A stretch of DNA of 64,000 nt from positions 1,736,001-1,800,000 of the forward strand of contig NZ_CP147915.1 of assembly GCF_039645585.1 (NCBI RefSeq). Reading direction: 5' to 3'. This DNA is from Sulfurimonas sp. HSL-1656. GTDB taxonomy: Bacteria; Campylobacterota; Campylobacteria; Campylobacterales; Sulfurimonadaceae. Below, piece by piece: positions 23,849-33,693 of the stretch (the first letter of the stretch is position 1; the number at the start of each line of letters is the position of its first letter). Below the pieces are notes generated by a model that saw nothing but the letters and a program-made list of their open reading frames with translations, was not told the DNA's origin and searched no databases. The translations under genes were made by a program, and so were the position numbers.

Positions 23849-26662
23849 TTATGCTTTCGTGATCTTGACCGCGCATTTCTTGAAGTCTGTCTGTTTTGAC
23901 ATCGGACACGTCGCATCCAGACAGACTTTATTGATGAAGACCTTTTCATCAAACCACGGTACGAACACCAGGCCTTCCGGCGGACGGTTACGGCCGCGCG
24001 TCTCTACGCGGGCCTTCACCGAACCGCGACGCGATTCGACGTTGACAAGTTCGCCGCGCTGTACACCGCGTTTCTTGGCGTCATTCGGATGCATGTAACA
24101 AAGCGCTTCCGGTACCGCACGGTACAGTTCCGGTACACGCATCGTCATCGTACCGGAGTGCCAGTGCTCAAGCACACGGCCGGTTGCCAGCCAGACATCG
24201 TATTCGCTGTCCGGCATTTCCGGTGGATCCATGTAAGGACGGGCAAAGATTTTTGCCTTGTTCTCAAGGCTTTTTTTCTCCGCGACTTTGACGCCGCCCA
24301 GGTCGCCGTATGGCAGCGCCTTCGCCAGCTTTCCGTAGAACGCGTGCGTGCTGTCCGAACCGGACTTGGCGACCGCTTTGGCCGCATATGGATCGTATTT
24401 GACATTGAAGCGCCACTGCGTCTCTTTCCCGTCGACGACCGGCCATTTCAGACCGCGGACTTTATGATAGACATCAAACGGTGCCAGGTCGTGGCCGTGC
24501 CCGCGTCCGAAGTCCGCATACTCTTCAAACAGGTATTTCTGAATGAAGAATCCGTAGCCCTTGAAGACCTCTCCGTCGGAACCGACAACGTTCCGGCTGT
24601 CACCCAGACACTCAGAGTTGTCGAAACCGGCCTGAACCGGGTCTTTGTCATCCAGTTTGTATGAACGGGCCTTGTCATTCGCAAACAGGATGTCGAACAT
24701 CGTCGTATCTTCGTCATAGCCCATTTTTTTGGCTTCCGCGATGACATCAGGCATTTTCGTGCCATCACGCAGCGTCGATGCGCCCCAGAGATCTTTGACG
24801 GTGAACCGTTTGGAGAGTTCGACCCACTGCCAGGTGTCGGACATCGCATCGCCGACCGGGAGCACCTGCTGACGCCAGTGCTGTGTCCGGCGTTCGGCGT
24901 TACCATACGCCCCCCATTTCTCGTAAATCATCGCCGAAGGGAGGATCAGGTCCGAGACCTTCGCTGAAATACCCGGATAGCCGTCGGATGTCACGATGAA
25001 GTTGTCCATTTCGCGTGCGGCCTTGATCCAGTGTTTCGCACTGGCGGAATCCTGATAAGCATTACAGACGCTGACCCACGCGAATTTGACGATACCATCC
25101 TCGATATCACGGTGGATTTTCATGATGTGCTGGTTCCCGACCGGGTTGAGCGTCCCTTCCGGAATCATCCATTTATGCTCGGCGATCTTGCGGTGCGCCG
25201 GATTGGCGACCATCATATCCGCCGGTAGACGGTGACAGAATGTTCCGACTTCACGCGCCGTGCCACACGCTGAAGGCTGGCCCGTCAGCGAGAAAGCGCC
25301 GCTGCCCGGTAACGCCTGCTTGTTCAACAGGAAATGGACGTTATACGAAAGCGTGTTATCCCAGGTACCGCGCGTATGCTGATTCATCCCCATCGTCCAG
25401 AAAGAGACGACTTTGCGCCCTTTCTCAATGTAGAGATCTGCCAGCGCCTTGAGTTTACCTTTGAAGGCCTCGAGATCCTCATTCGGGTCACCCTTGACAA
25501 TCTTCGCAGTGTAGTCAAGTGTATACGGCGCGAGGGATTTCTTGTATTCTTCAAACGAGATCTCCCAGTGTGCCAGGGTACCGGGCTGATTATTCATAAC
25601 TTCGCCCTCTTTATAGCCGTAAGGCTCCAGGGCCGGTGCTTCCTTGGCAGAGACGGGTTTGCTCATCTCCTTTGAAATCGTCTCCATCTCAAGATCGGTG
25701 TATTTGCCCTCTTTGACCGATTTCTCGTCACTGCGGCGCATACCGTAGCCGATGTTAACCGGACCTGTCGCAAAAATGATATTCTGTTTGACGAAGTCCC
25801 AGTCAATCGCTTCGGGATGGTTGTAAACGATCTCGTGTGCAATGTAGTTCCACAATGCAAGGTCCGTGTTTGGCGAGAAAATAATCTCGATATCCGCCAA
25901 GTCGGATGTTCTGTGCGTGTAGGTCTGAATGGAAACAACCTTGACACGGTCGGGATCGGAGAGCTTGCGGTCTGTGACACGCGACCAGAGGATCGGGTGC
26001 ATTTCCGCCATGTTCGACCCCCAGGCTACGACAGTGTCCGTCAATTCGATATCGTCATAACAGCCCGACGGTTCATCGATGCCGAACGTCTGGTAAAAGC
26101 CGACGACGGCCGATGCCATACAGTGGCGGGCATTCGGATCGATCGCATTGGAACGGAATCCCGCCTTCATCATTTTCTGTGCCGCATACCCTTCCATGAC
26201 TGTGTACTGTCCGGAAGCGAAGTTGGCAACGCCTTCCGGTCCGCTGTGCGCAAGGGCTTTGCGGATATTTTTTTCCATTTCATCAAAGGCGCGCTGCCAG
26301 CTGACCGGCGCGAACTTGCCGTGCTTGTCGAACTCCCCCTTGCTGTTGATGCGCAACAGCGGTTGTGTCAGACGGTCGGCACCGTACATGATCTTCGCGT
26401 TGAAATACCCTTTAATACAGTTCAACCCGCGATTGACAGGTGCCGCGGGGTCTCCTTTGACCGCGACGATCCTCCCGTTCTTGGTCGCGAGCATGATCCC
26501 GCATCCCGTACCGCAGAAACGACATGCCGCCTTGTCCCAGCGCCAGTCTTTCTGGGCATCTGTCCCCGCGGCCTCGACATCTGTCGGAATCGTCATTCCA
26601 ATCGCGCTCGCTGCCGAAGCGGCCGCTGCACTCTTGAGAAAACTTCTTCTGTCCATACCCAT
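23849..26662 (-). CDS. napA: NapA, periplasmic nitrate reductase catalytic subunit
   Basis: The 937-residue Mo-bis-MGD enzyme reduces nitrate to nitrite. A Tat signal ([17 protein letters not shown]) leads to the [4Fe-4S] motif with cysteines 47, 50, 54 and 82 ([10 protein letters not shown] and NCIKGY). The molybdenum ligand is C181 in [10 protein letters not shown]. Length and C-terminal [22 protein letters not shown]-type segments fit epsilonproteobacterial NapA, which is longer than the E. coli enzyme. AAGGAGG precedes the start, and a TTGAC-N4-GTCAA box lies about 105 bases upstream. It is the first gene of napAGHBFLD. Confidence 0.96.
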   Translation of the reverse strand: MGMDRRSFLKSAAAASAASAIGMTIPTDVEAAGTDAQKDWRWDKAACRFCGTGCGIMLATKNGRIVAVKGDPAAPVNRGLNCIKGYFNAKIMYGADRLTQPLLRINSKGEFDKHGKFAPVSWQRAFDEMEKNIRKALAHSGPEGVANFASGQYTVMEGYAAQKMMKAGFRSNAIDPNARHCMASAVVGFYQTFGIDEPSGCYDDIELTDTVVAWGSNMAEMHPILWSRVTDRKLSDPDRVKVVSIQTYTHRTSDLADIEIIFSPNTDLALWNYIAHEIVYNHPEAIDWDFVKQNIIFATGPVNIGYGMRRSDEKSVKEGKYTDLEMETISKEMSKPVSAKEAPALEPYGYKEGEVMNNQPGTLAHWEISFEEYKKSLAPYTLDYTAKIVKGDPNEDLEAFKGKLKALADLYIEKGRKVVSFWTMGMNQHTRGTWDNTLSYNVHFLLNKQALPGSGAFSLTGQPSACGTAREVGTFCHRLPADMMVANPAHRKIAEHKWMIPEGTLNPVGNQHIMKIHRDIEDGIVKFAWVSVCNAYQDSASAKHWIKAAREMDNFIVTSDGYPGISAKVSDLILPSAMIYEKWGAYGNAERRTQHWRQQVLPVGDAMSDTWQWVELSKRFTVKDLWGASTLRDGTKMPDVIAEAKKMGYDEDTTMFDILFANDKARSYKLDDKDPVQAGFDNSECLGDSRNVVGSDGEVFKGYGFFIQKYLFEEYADFGRGHGHDLAPFDVYHKVRGLKWPVVDGKETQWRFNVKYDPYAAKAVAKSGSDSTHAFYGKLAKALPYGDLGGVKVAEKKSLENKAKIFARPYMDPPEMPDSEYDVWLATGRVLEHWHSGTMTMRVPELYRAVPEALCYMHPNDAKKRGVQRGELVNVESRRGSVKARVETRGRNRPPEGLVFVPWFDEKVFINKVCLDATCPMSKQTDFKKCAVKITKA

Positions 26663-26766
26663 CGTATCCTCCTTGTTGATTACCGATGGCCGCCGTCTGC
26701 AAGGGAGAGCGTCTATCAGCTTTCAGGTTACGTTATCATTGTATCGGGACAAGTTGTCAGGTGTCT

Positions 26767-26780
26767 TTGACCTAAGTCAA
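26767..26780. promoter_or_regulatory. Crp/Fnr-type box upstream of napA
   Basis: TTGACCTAAGTCAA has perfect outer half-sites TTGAC and GTCAA. It lies about 105 bases before the napA start and just past the 3' end of the sensor gene, placing it for control of the nap operon. Confidence 0.7.
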
Positions 26781-26798
26781 GAAAGCATTGCATCGGAT

Positions 26799-28166
26799 TC
26801 ACCCACGCGGTTTTGGTTCTGTTTTGGTGACGATGCTGTTGAGGTTTTCTTGCAGTTTTGTCAACAGTCTTGATGTGCCGGAGAGCTCTTCAAGCGTCTG
26901 GATGACGATATCTTCACTTTTATCTATTGTACGATCAATATCTTTTTTGGATGCCTCATCTATCCCTAATCCCTCAAACTCCTCATCCATCGTTTCAGTG
27001 ACAGTGGCCAATTCATTAGCAGCCTGTTCGGACTCATGGATCGCCTGCTGGGCATGCTGAAGTATCGTGTTGATCTTGTCCACAAAATGGCTCATATGCA
27101 ACGATGCCTGTGAAAGTTCATCCGTCTGGACCGTCTCCATCGTCGGTTCGTACCGTACCGTCTCTTCTGAAAGCTTCAACGAATCCGCCATCGACCTGGA
27201 ACGATCAAGGAAAAGCTCGAAGTCTCCCTGGATCCTTCGTGTCAGATACACGGCATACACCATAAAAAGCAAAGCGATCAAGCTTGCGGCATATTGGAAA
27301 TATTGTAAAAAGGCACGCTGCTCTTCCGAATAGGCACTGTAGGCTGCTACCGCAGAGTCCATAGTCTCAAGCAAAACAACATTAAGTTCCTTGATATGCA
27401 GCACGGCTTCATTGAGCTGCTTCTGCTTTTCCATCAGTTCAAACATATAGGTGGAATATTTCTGCCACTGTTTATCATTTTCAATCAGCAGTTGATGCAG
27501 GTCAGGCCGCTGGTACCAGACCCGGTTCTCCTCAAACCGCTTGAGCGTGGCACCGTAGAGCCCGTACGCCTTCTGGAACTGCGTAAAATAGTTGGCATCT
27601 CCTGTGATCAGATACTGTGTCGCACTGAAACCGATACGCTGTGTCAGCATGCGCTGTCGCCCCGCATCGTCAATAACCGCTCCTTCAAGCCCTTCAACGA
27701 CCATCTGCTTTACCACCCGGTCCGAGATCATCAAGATCGCCTCGTTTTCAGAAGGGAGTGACTCTTTCAGTTTGTTCGTCTCCGCCAGAAGCTCTTGGAA
27801 TCGGACTACATGATCATCAAATGTTTTCCAAAGTGAAGAGACCTGCAAAAGCCTTTCCGTAATGCACTGCTTGGGTGGTGCATATATCCCTCGTTCCGGG
27901 GCACCGTTCATGAGATCCTCCAGGCTTGCATCGAACTCGGCACGAGCAGTATCAAGCGCTTTAAAGTTTCCCTCGTTACGGTTTTGGAGCCATAGCACCT
28001 CTTTGGCGATCTGCTGCGTCAGCATCCGTTGCTTACCCGCGATATTGATCACCACGGAGTCCTGTTTTGATGCGTGGTTGATATACACAGTGATACCGAC
28101 AATTGAGGCGATGATCAGCGAGAGCATGCCGCCGATCAGTTTGATTTTGGATGTAATGGTTCTCAT
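26799..28166 (-). CDS. Membrane sensor with two PilJ/NIT-like domains and no known output domain
   Basis: The 455-residue protein has a membrane span at about 10-32 and a second near 295-315. Between them are two copies of the PilJ N-terminal/NarX-like signature (INIAGKQRMLTQQIAKEV and AGRQRMLTQRIGFSA). In NarX-type sensors this region binds nitrate or nitrite. After the second span the cytoplasmic part is helical coiled coil only: no HAMP, kinase or methyl-accepting hairpin is recognisable. It is 12 bases from the Crp/Fnr gene in the same direction, so the two may work together. ATG at 28166 follows AGAGGATCGTG. Confidence 0.8.
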   Translation of the reverse strand: MRTITSKIKLIGGMLSLIIASIVGITVYINHASKQDSVVINIAGKQRMLTQQIAKEVLWLQNRNEGNFKALDTARAEFDASLEDLMNGAPERGIYAPPKQCITERLLQVSSLWKTFDDHVVRFQELLAETNKLKESLPSENEAILMISDRVVKQMVVEGLEGAVIDDAGRQRMLTQRIGFSATQYLITGDANYFTQFQKAYGLYGATLKRFEENRVWYQRPDLHQLLIENDKQWQKYSTYMFELMEKQKQLNEAVLHIKELNVVLLETMDSAVAAYSAYSEEQRAFLQYFQYAASLIALLFMVYAVYLTRRIQGDFELFLDRSRSMADSLKLSEETVRYEPTMETVQTDELSQASLHMSHFVDKINTILQHAQQAIHESEQAANELATVTETMDEEFEGLGIDEASKKDIDRTIDKSEDIVIQTLEELSGTSRLLTKLQENLNSIVTKTEPKPRG

Positions 28167-28178
28167 CACGATCCTCTC

Positions 28179-28835
28179 TTATTCAAAAATTTCCCGCAAT
28201 GTTGCTTCATCTTTCAAAACTGTTTCACCGTCAACAGTATCGATCATGCCACTGCGTGTCAGTTTTTTCAGAATGCGTGAAAGTGTTTCAGGCTGAATAT
28301 TCAGCATATAGGCTATCTCCTGCTTCTTGAGCTGGTTGAAACTCCGAAGATCGTTGATCAGCATAAAGGCGACTTTCGCCGTGCCGTCAAACACGATCTC
28401 CCGGTTGATGATGCATTGCATCATTTTACTCTTCTTGGCGAACTCTTTCAGCAGTTTCAACATCAGGTTTGGACTGTTCATATACATCTGCTGAAAATGC
28501 TCAAAGTCGATAACCAGTACATCACTGTCAATGGCGAATTCCGCATTGGCAAAGCACCCGATACGGTCGAAATCAGTGATCTCTGATATCAGCGTATCGC
28601 TGAAAAGGTTGTACATGAACACTTCATTGTCGAACCTGTCTACCTTGTAGATCTTGATCAGCCCCTCTTTCAGATAGTAGATCTCATTGTGCTTCTCTTT
28701 TTCATAATAGAGAATCGCGCCCTTCGGGTATTTGCGCAGCAACACAATCTTTATGAGCTTCGCCAGCTCCTCTTGTGACAAGTCCGAGAATAAAGGAATG
28801 GTCTTTAGATATTCCTCCGTGACACGCTTGGTCAT
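28179..28835 (-). CDS. Crp/Fnr-family transcription regulator (1)
   Basis: The 218-residue protein has a cyclic-nucleotide-binding-like beta-barrel, a dimer helix, and a C-terminal helix-turn-helix (KKQEIAYMLNIQPETLSRILKKL). The recognition helix has the E-T-x-S-R pattern of Fnr, which reads TTGAy half-sites. There is no N-terminal cysteine cluster, so it is not an oxygen-sensing Fnr and may instead be Dnr/NarR-like, sensing NO or nitrite. It diverges from moaA over a TTGAC-N4-GTCAA box and precedes the NIT sensor gene. Confidence 0.88.
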   Translation of the reverse strand: MTKRVTEEYLKTIPLFSDLSQEELAKLIKIVLLRKYPKGAILYYEKEKHNEIYYLKEGLIKIYKVDRFDNEVFMYNLFSDTLISEITDFDRIGCFANAEFAIDSDVLVIDFEHFQQMYMNSPNLMLKLLKEFAKKSKMMQCIINREIVFDGTAKVAFMLINDLRSFNQLKKQEIAYMLNIQPETLSRILKKLTRSGMIDTVDGETVLKDEATLREIFE

Positions 28836-28904
28836 CGGCAGTGATCCTGATTCATAATACCTCCATTCTATCAAAAATATATATCAACCTATACACCCTT
28901 GTCC

Positions 28905-28918
28905 TTGACCTCGGTCAA
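28905..28918. promoter_or_regulatory. Crp/Fnr-type box between regulator and moaA
   Basis: TTGACCTCGGTCAA (TTGAC-N4-GTCAA) lies 60 bases upstream of moaA and 70 bases upstream of the divergent Crp/Fnr gene. It is suited to control both. Confidence 0.68.
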
Positions 28919-28978
28919 TGCATCATGCATATGGAAAAGACTATGATGTCCATAATACAAGCAAAAAAAGGATTTACC

Positions 28979-29944
28979 ATGCTGCGCGACCAATTCGGCA
29001 GAGACGTGACCTATCTGAGAGTCTCGGTCACCGAACGGTGTAATTTCCGCTGCCAGTACTGCATGCCCGAAAAACCTTTCAGCTGGGTTCCCCGTGAAAA
29101 TTTGCTCAGCTATGAAGAGCTCTACTCGTTTATACGCATCGGGATCGACCAAGGGATCACGAAAATACGTTTAACGGGGGGCGAACCTTTGACACGTGAC
29201 GATCTGGACCGCCTGATCGCCATGATCATCGAGTATGCACCAGATGTCGATATCGGGCTCACTACCAACGGTTATCTACTGGAACCGATGGTTGAACGGC
29301 TCAGCAATGCAGGATTGAAACGGATCAATGTTTCCCTCGATTCCATGCAAAAAGAGACATTGCATGCCATTACAAAAAAAGATGTTTTAGACAAAGTCAA
29401 GGCTGGGATTGAAGCCGCTGTACAAGCAGGCCTGAAAGTCAAGATCAACAGTGTCATCATGAAAAAGGTAAACGAGGATGAAGTCATTGCCCTTTTCGAA
29501 TATGCCAAAGGGCTTGGGGCGCAAATCCGTTTCATCGAATACATGGAGAACAGTTTTGCCAGCAGCCATGTGCAGGGGCTGACAAGTGATGAGATTCTGG
29601 ACATTCTGGGTAAGCATGTCAGTTTCAGCCCCGTGCTGATCGGCAGTGATGGTCCGGCGACACTCTATGAATGCACAGACGGGTACCGTTTTGGAACGAT
29701 CGAACCGCATAAACACGATTTTTGTGCCACTTGCAACCGCATCAGACTCACTGCGGAAGGCGATCTCATTCCCTGCCTGTACTTCGATGAGGCCATGAGT
29801 GTCAAAGATGCTTTGCGTGAAAATGATCTTGATCAGGCTGAACAGGTGTTGAGAACCGTCGTCTTCAACAAACCCGAAAAAAACCGCTGGAACGCCAATG
29901 ACTCCGAAGTCTCAACGCGGGCGTTCTACCAGACGGGTGGATAA
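28979..29944 (+). CDS. moaA: GTP 3',8-cyclase MoaA
   Basis: This 321-residue radical SAM enzyme catalyses the first step of molybdopterin synthesis. The SAM cluster motif is CNFRCQYC and the C-terminal second cluster motif CATCNRIRLTAEGDLIPC (18 residues) is complete. It ends in the conserved GG. AAAAGGATTTACC precedes the ATG at 28979; an upstream in-frame start at 28841 would cross the regulatory box. It heads a run with fmdE-like, moaD and moaE genes, supplying cofactor for NapA. Confidence 0.95.
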   Translation: MLRDQFGRDVTYLRVSVTERCNFRCQYCMPEKPFSWVPRENLLSYEELYSFIRIGIDQGITKIRLTGGEPLTRDDLDRLIAMIIEYAPDVDIGLTTNGYLLEPMVERLSNAGLKRINVSLDSMQKETLHAITKKDVLDKVKAGIEAAVQAGLKVKINSVIMKKVNEDEVIALFEYAKGLGAQIRFIEYMENSFASSHVQGLTSDEILDILGKHVSFSPVLIGSDGPATLYECTDGYRFGTIEPHKHDFCATCNRIRLTAEGDLIPCLYFDEAMSVKDALRENDLDQAEQVLRTVVFNKPEKNRWNANDSEVSTRAFYQTGG

Positions 29945-29956
29945 AGGCTCACCGAC

Positions 29957-30562
29957 ATGAATTACCCGACTTTTTTCGACCAGGCACCTACGATCACCCT
30001 TTATGATCCCCTCGCCGACCTGCTGGGTGCGATTGGTGACGGGATCATCACCTACAGCTACCTCGATGCCGTCAAGCTCGCCGGCCACTCCTGTCCGACA
30101 GTTGCCGGCGCGTATCTGATGGCGCTCAAAGGCATCGATGCCCTCTACCCGGACAGTGTCCCGCAACGGGGAGATATTGCTGTCACTATCCGGGGCAGCC
30201 GCGAGGAGGGAACAAATGGCGTCATCGGGAATGTTCTAGGACTCATCACCGGTGCAGCAGGTGACGAAGGATTCAAAGGGTTGCAGGGCAACTTTGCACG
30301 AAACGCACTTCTACACTTTCACCGTGTGCTACCGGAACCAGTCATGATGACATGCAAGAGAACGGGAGACACAATCTATTTAAACTATAACCCTTCAGCC
30401 GCACCAACTGCGCAGATTCCCCCGGAACTGATGAAGGCTGTCGCCATGGGCACATCTTCTTTTGAAGAGAAGAAAGCATTCGGCCGCCTTTGGCAGCAGA
30501 ACGTTGCGGCTATCCTTGCAGACCGGTCAAACCCCGATTTGATCACCATACATAAGGAGTAG
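29957..30562 (+). CDS. FmdE-like protein in molybdenum cofactor operon
   Basis: The 201-residue soluble protein resembles the FmdE domain (formylmethanofuran dehydrogenase subunit E family), seen in AGHSCPTVAGAYLMALKG, the counterpart of the family G-H-x-C-P motif, and in VTIRGSREEGTNGVIGN. The C-terminal zinc ribbon of methanogen FmdE is missing. Its position between moaA and moaD (12 and 4 bases away) points to a role in molybdenum cofactor supply or NapA function. The reaction is unknown. Confidence 0.7.
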   Translation: MNYPTFFDQAPTITLYDPLADLLGAIGDGIITYSYLDAVKLAGHSCPTVAGAYLMALKGIDALYPDSVPQRGDIAVTIRGSREEGTNGVIGNVLGLITGAAGDEGFKGLQGNFARNALLHFHRVLPEPVMMTCKRTGDTIYLNYNPSAAPTAQIPPELMKAVAMGTSSFEEKKAFGRLWQQNVAAILADRSNPDLITIHKE

Positions 30563-30566
30563 CTGA

Positions 30567-30788
30567 ATGATTACCGTACATTGTCTGGGCCCAATAGGCA
30601 ATCTTGTACTTGAAATCAAAGCTGCGAACCTGGCTGAAGTCGCAGACCAGATACGTTTGAACGAAACTATACGTCCTTGGCTGGAAACGTGTGCCGTTGC
30701 CATCAACGATACACTGGTTACCGCTTTGGACATGCCGCTGAAAGACGGGGACAGGGTCTCGCTGCTTCCGCCGGTATGCGGAGGCTGA
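30567..30788 (+). CDS. moaD: MoaD, small sulfur-carrier subunit of molybdopterin synthase
   Basis: The 73-residue ubiquitin-like protein ends in CGG, with the terminal Gly-Gly that becomes a thiocarboxylate. DGDRVSLLPPVCGG is the family C-terminus. AAGGAG precedes the start and moaE begins two bases after its stop. Confidence 0.92.
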   Translation: MITVHCLGPIGNLVLEIKAANLAEVADQIRLNETIRPWLETCAVAINDTLVTALDMPLKDGDRVSLLPPVCGG

Positions 30789-30790
30789 AG

Positions 30791-31228
30791 ATGCTGGAAA
30801 TCCATCACGGACCACTAAACGTCCCGCTCATCCTCAAACGCTGGTATGAGGAAGAATCCCTTAAAAACTATGGGGCCTTTATCCCCTTTATCGGCACAGT
30901 CAGAGAAGAAAACGGCGTTGACGGCCTGAGCTTTGACATCTATGATCCGCTCCTGAACCGGTGGTTCACCGAATGGCAGCAAAGAGCGAAAACGGAAGAT
31001 GCCCTCGTGAAAATGGCGCACAGCCGTGGCGATGTTCCCGTACACACGTCGTCTTATATTGCTGCCGTTTTCTCACCGAAGCGCCGGACAGCACTCGAAA
31101 TGATTGAAACATTTGTCGAAAGCTTCAAGGCTAGCGCCCCTATCTGGAAATATGATCTCGTCAATGGGCGGCGCATCTATGCCGCCGACCGCTCCGCACC
31201 AATTGAGGGCAGTGGAATACTCGTCTAG
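30791..31228 (+). CDS. moaE: MoaE, catalytic subunit of molybdopterin synthase
   Basis: The 145-residue protein shows the MoaE pattern GAFIPFIGTVREENGVDGL, then HSRGDVPVHTSSYIAAVFS and PIWKYDLVNG with the conserved lysine. It transfers sulfur from MoaD to precursor Z. A longer in-frame stretch from 30677 overlaps moaD and is not used. Its 3' end overlaps the convergent cytochrome gene by four bases. Confidence 0.9.
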   Translation: MLEIHHGPLNVPLILKRWYEEESLKNYGAFIPFIGTVREENGVDGLSFDIYDPLLNRWFTEWQQRAKTEDALVKMAHSRGDVPVHTSSYIAAVFSPKRRTALEMIETFVESFKASAPIWKYDLVNGRRIYAADRSAPIEGSGILV

Positions 31229-31749
31229 TCAGCAGCTCTTTTTTCTCCGATAGCATCAATCTGACGCTGCAATGCACTTTTTTTCAGTTTTATGCCTTCC
31301 AACATCGGCAGTGTCAGGTCCGGATAGGCCCCGCCCATCCCTTTGCCATCACTGCCATGACACCCCGAACAGTTACCGGCATAATAGAGACTGCCCTCCT
31401 GAATGTATTCCGGATTGACGGGGCTTTTGCCCGCGATAGAGACAACATATGCAGCAATTATCTGAGCATCGGAAGGATCGGAAAAACCTGCTGCCATACT
31501 CCCGGCCGGAAGCCCAAGCACATCGGAACCTTGATTGATGACGTCCACGACATACCTTTCCAGATAAGCAGTGCTATTAATTTCATTGTATTCACGCTGC
31601 ATAGCTATATATGTTTCTCCCCTGCTGTCTTCTTTCGCCAGTGTATGGCTATTGCTATCGCAGGGTTCTTTATCCATGACAGGGTTTGATTCACATCCAT
31701 GCAGCAAAATAGTCACAAGAGCGAAATAAACAGGGTAATGAATTTTCAC
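31225..31749 (-). CDS. Lipoprotein c-type cytochrome
   Basis: The 174-residue protein has a lipoprotein signal (ILLHGC at residues about 14-19) and one heme site CSGCH near residue 129 in a class I cytochrome domain. It lacks an obvious partner. The N-terminal 90 residues contain a second helical region resembling a degenerate cytochrome domain without CxxCH. It is probably a membrane-tethered periplasmic electron carrier. It is divergent from the response regulator at 31955. Confidence 0.83.
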   Translation of the reverse strand: MKIHYPVYFALVTILLHGCESNPVMDKEPCDSNSHTLAKEDSRGETYIAMQREYNEINSTAYLERYVVDVINQGSDVLGLPAGSMAAGFSDPSDAQIIAAYVVSIAGKSPVNPEYIQEGSLYYAGNCSGCHGSDGKGMGGAYPDLTLPMLEGIKLKKSALQRQIDAIGEKRAAD

Positions 31750-31954
31750 CGTCTCTCCTTTAGTAAAAGATCAAACTCTACCTTCCAAAGCATACTCCCC
31801 TTCTGGGCAAAACCCATTGACCCGCATCATGCATATCACCTGAGTAAAACAGGTAAAATAGTACCAATTCAACGAAAAAAAGACTCATATGGCAGGCCGT
31901 TAATATGGCGCTAACAAGGTGATGGAAAACTGTTATTCTCACTAAGGAGACGAT

Positions 31955-32608
31955 ATGGCGGACATCTTACTACTTGAGGATGATGTCACACTTGCAGAAT
32001 CCCTTATCTTTCTACTTGAAGATGAAGGGTACGAGGTTTCTTGGGTCCGGGACGGCACTGCAGCTATAGATGCTACCGCAACCACCTCGTTCGATTTGCT
32101 GCTACTGGACGTCAATGTTCCTGGGACAGATGGCTTCACTGCCCTACGATCTCTACGTGACGCCGCAATCGACACCCCGGCCATATTCATTACCGCTTTG
32201 CAGGATATACGTTCACTATCACAGGGGTTTCAAAGCGGTGCCAACGATTACCTCAAAAAACCCTTCGATTTCGACGAACTGATGATCCGTATCAAAGCAC
32301 TGATCCGGCAGTATTATCAAAGCATCCATGAGACCATAGAAATAGGAGACCTTTCATTCCATATCGATCGCGGTGAACTGTACAAAAAGAGTGTATTCAT
32401 CCCGTTGAGTGACTACGAACGTCGACTGGTCAGGCTTTTTTTCAGGCACTCCGGCACCACATTGACAAAGGAGGATATCCTTTTTGAAACAGCGCATGGT
32501 GAAGAGGCCAGCGAAGGCGCATTACGGGTAAGGATCAACAAACTGCGCAAAATCGGCCTTCCCATTCAGACAGTAAAAAATGTAGGGTACCGGCTTGAAA
32601 TCAAGTGA
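31955..32608 (+). CDS. OmpR-family response regulator
   Basis: The 217-residue protein has a receiver domain with acidic pair LEDD, phospho-aspartate in LLLLDVNVPG, threonine in FITA and lysine in YLKKPFDFDEL. A winged-helix DNA-binding domain (LSDYERRLVRLFFRHSG ... ALRVRINKLRKIG) follows. AAGGAGACGAT precedes the start. It overlaps the histidine kinase gene and lies upstream of an efflux system, so it probably controls that pump. Confidence 0.92.
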   Translation: MADILLLEDDVTLAESLIFLLEDEGYEVSWVRDGTAAIDATATTSFDLLLLDVNVPGTDGFTALRSLRDAAIDTPAIFITALQDIRSLSQGFQSGANDYLKKPFDFDELMIRIKALIRQYYQSIHETIEIGDLSFHIDRGELYKKSVFIPLSDYERRLVRLFFRHSGTTLTKEDILFETAHGEEASEGALRVRINKLRKIGLPIQTVKNVGYRLEIK

Positions 32609-33653
32609 AAAAAGGGCTTTCTGGAAGTTTTTCCTCACTTACTTTATAAGTGTTGCTCTGCTCATCCTGACAGCAGGTCATTTCTACTATTCCCAGATGC
32701 AGCACCAACTGCTTGAAATGGAACATTTTTCCCTCATAGAGTACGCCAAACGGCTCAAAGTCGGCGAGAGCACTGAAGGTCTGGAAGGCTATACGCACCG
32801 ATATGAGCAAAGAACATTTGAACATTTCAGCATCGACAATTTCAACCAAAGGAACGATCAGTTCGAAAAATGGGTACCTGGCAATGAAAAAGGTGTTTAT
32901 ATCTTCATTACCAAGAACACCACGCATTTTGAAGAACAACGCAACAGGCTCTTTTTCGTCGTCGCCGGAACGCAGTTTCATCTACTGCTCCTGTTCGCAA
33001 TCATCAGCTTTATTCTCGCACGAAACGCTATCGCACCACTGCAAAAAAGCATACGCGAGCTCGATCGCTTTGCCAAAGATTTGATCCACGATCTCAATAC
33101 ACCGGTAACATCGATCGGGCTGAACCTCAAAGCATTGCGCAAAGAACCTTTGCTGCATAATCATTCCGCACTGGACCGACTTCAAAAAAGTGCTGATGCC
33201 ATTTCCGATCTGCACAAGAACCTGAGGTATCTTCTGCACGAGGGGTCCTATACGCCCGAGATGATAGATCTTGAACAAATGGTTGATTCCCTGCTCGCGG
33301 AATATCGGCAGCTCTATCCTCACCAGCATTTTGAAGTGGCAATCCTTGAAAGAAGTGTTCAGGCAAACACAGCAGCCCTGCGGCAGATTCTGGACAATCT
33401 GCTCTCCAATGCATGCAAATTCAGTGCAGATTCTGGCAAGATAACACTCACTTACAAAGACAAAAAACTAACAATTGCAGATGAAGGAATCGGGATCAAG
33501 CGTCCTGAACGCATTTTCGAGCGCAGCTACTCCGAGCAATACGGTAGTGGCATTGGGCTTGATATTGTCAAACGCCTCTGTGATGCCATGCAGGTCCACA
33601 TCGATGTTCTTTCAACAGAACGCGGCACCTCAATCTCATTAACATTCCGCTAA
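32595..33653 (+). CDS. Sensor histidine kinase
   Basis: The 352-residue protein has two membrane spans (about 12-32 and 125-143) around a sensor region. The phospho-acceptor motif is LIHDLNTPVTSIGLNL, an H-D-L-N-T-P variant of the H-E-x-x-T-P box. Catalytic motifs are the N-box ILDNLLSNACKFS and G-boxes DEGIGIKRP and GSGIGL. The start is a TTG at 32595 overlapping the regulator stop; no in-frame ATG gives a full first span. It likely pairs with the response regulator before it. Confidence 0.88.
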   Translation: MKSSEKRAFWKFFLTYFISVALLILTAGHFYYSQMQHQLLEMEHFSLIEYAKRLKVGESTEGLEGYTHRYEQRTFEHFSIDNFNQRNDQFEKWVPGNEKGVYIFITKNTTHFEEQRNRLFFVVAGTQFHLLLLFAIISFILARNAIAPLQKSIRELDRFAKDLIHDLNTPVTSIGLNLKALRKEPLLHNHSALDRLQKSADAISDLHKNLRYLLHEGSYTPEMIDLEQMVDSLLAEYRQLYPHQHFEVAILERSVQANTAALRQILDNLLSNACKFSADSGKITLTYKDKKLTIADEGIGIKRPERIFERSYSEQYGSGIGLDIVKRLCDAMQVHIDVLSTERGTSISLTFR

Positions 33654-33693
33654 CAGCGTCATTCTACGATATCGCATTCCAATAGACAGTTGA

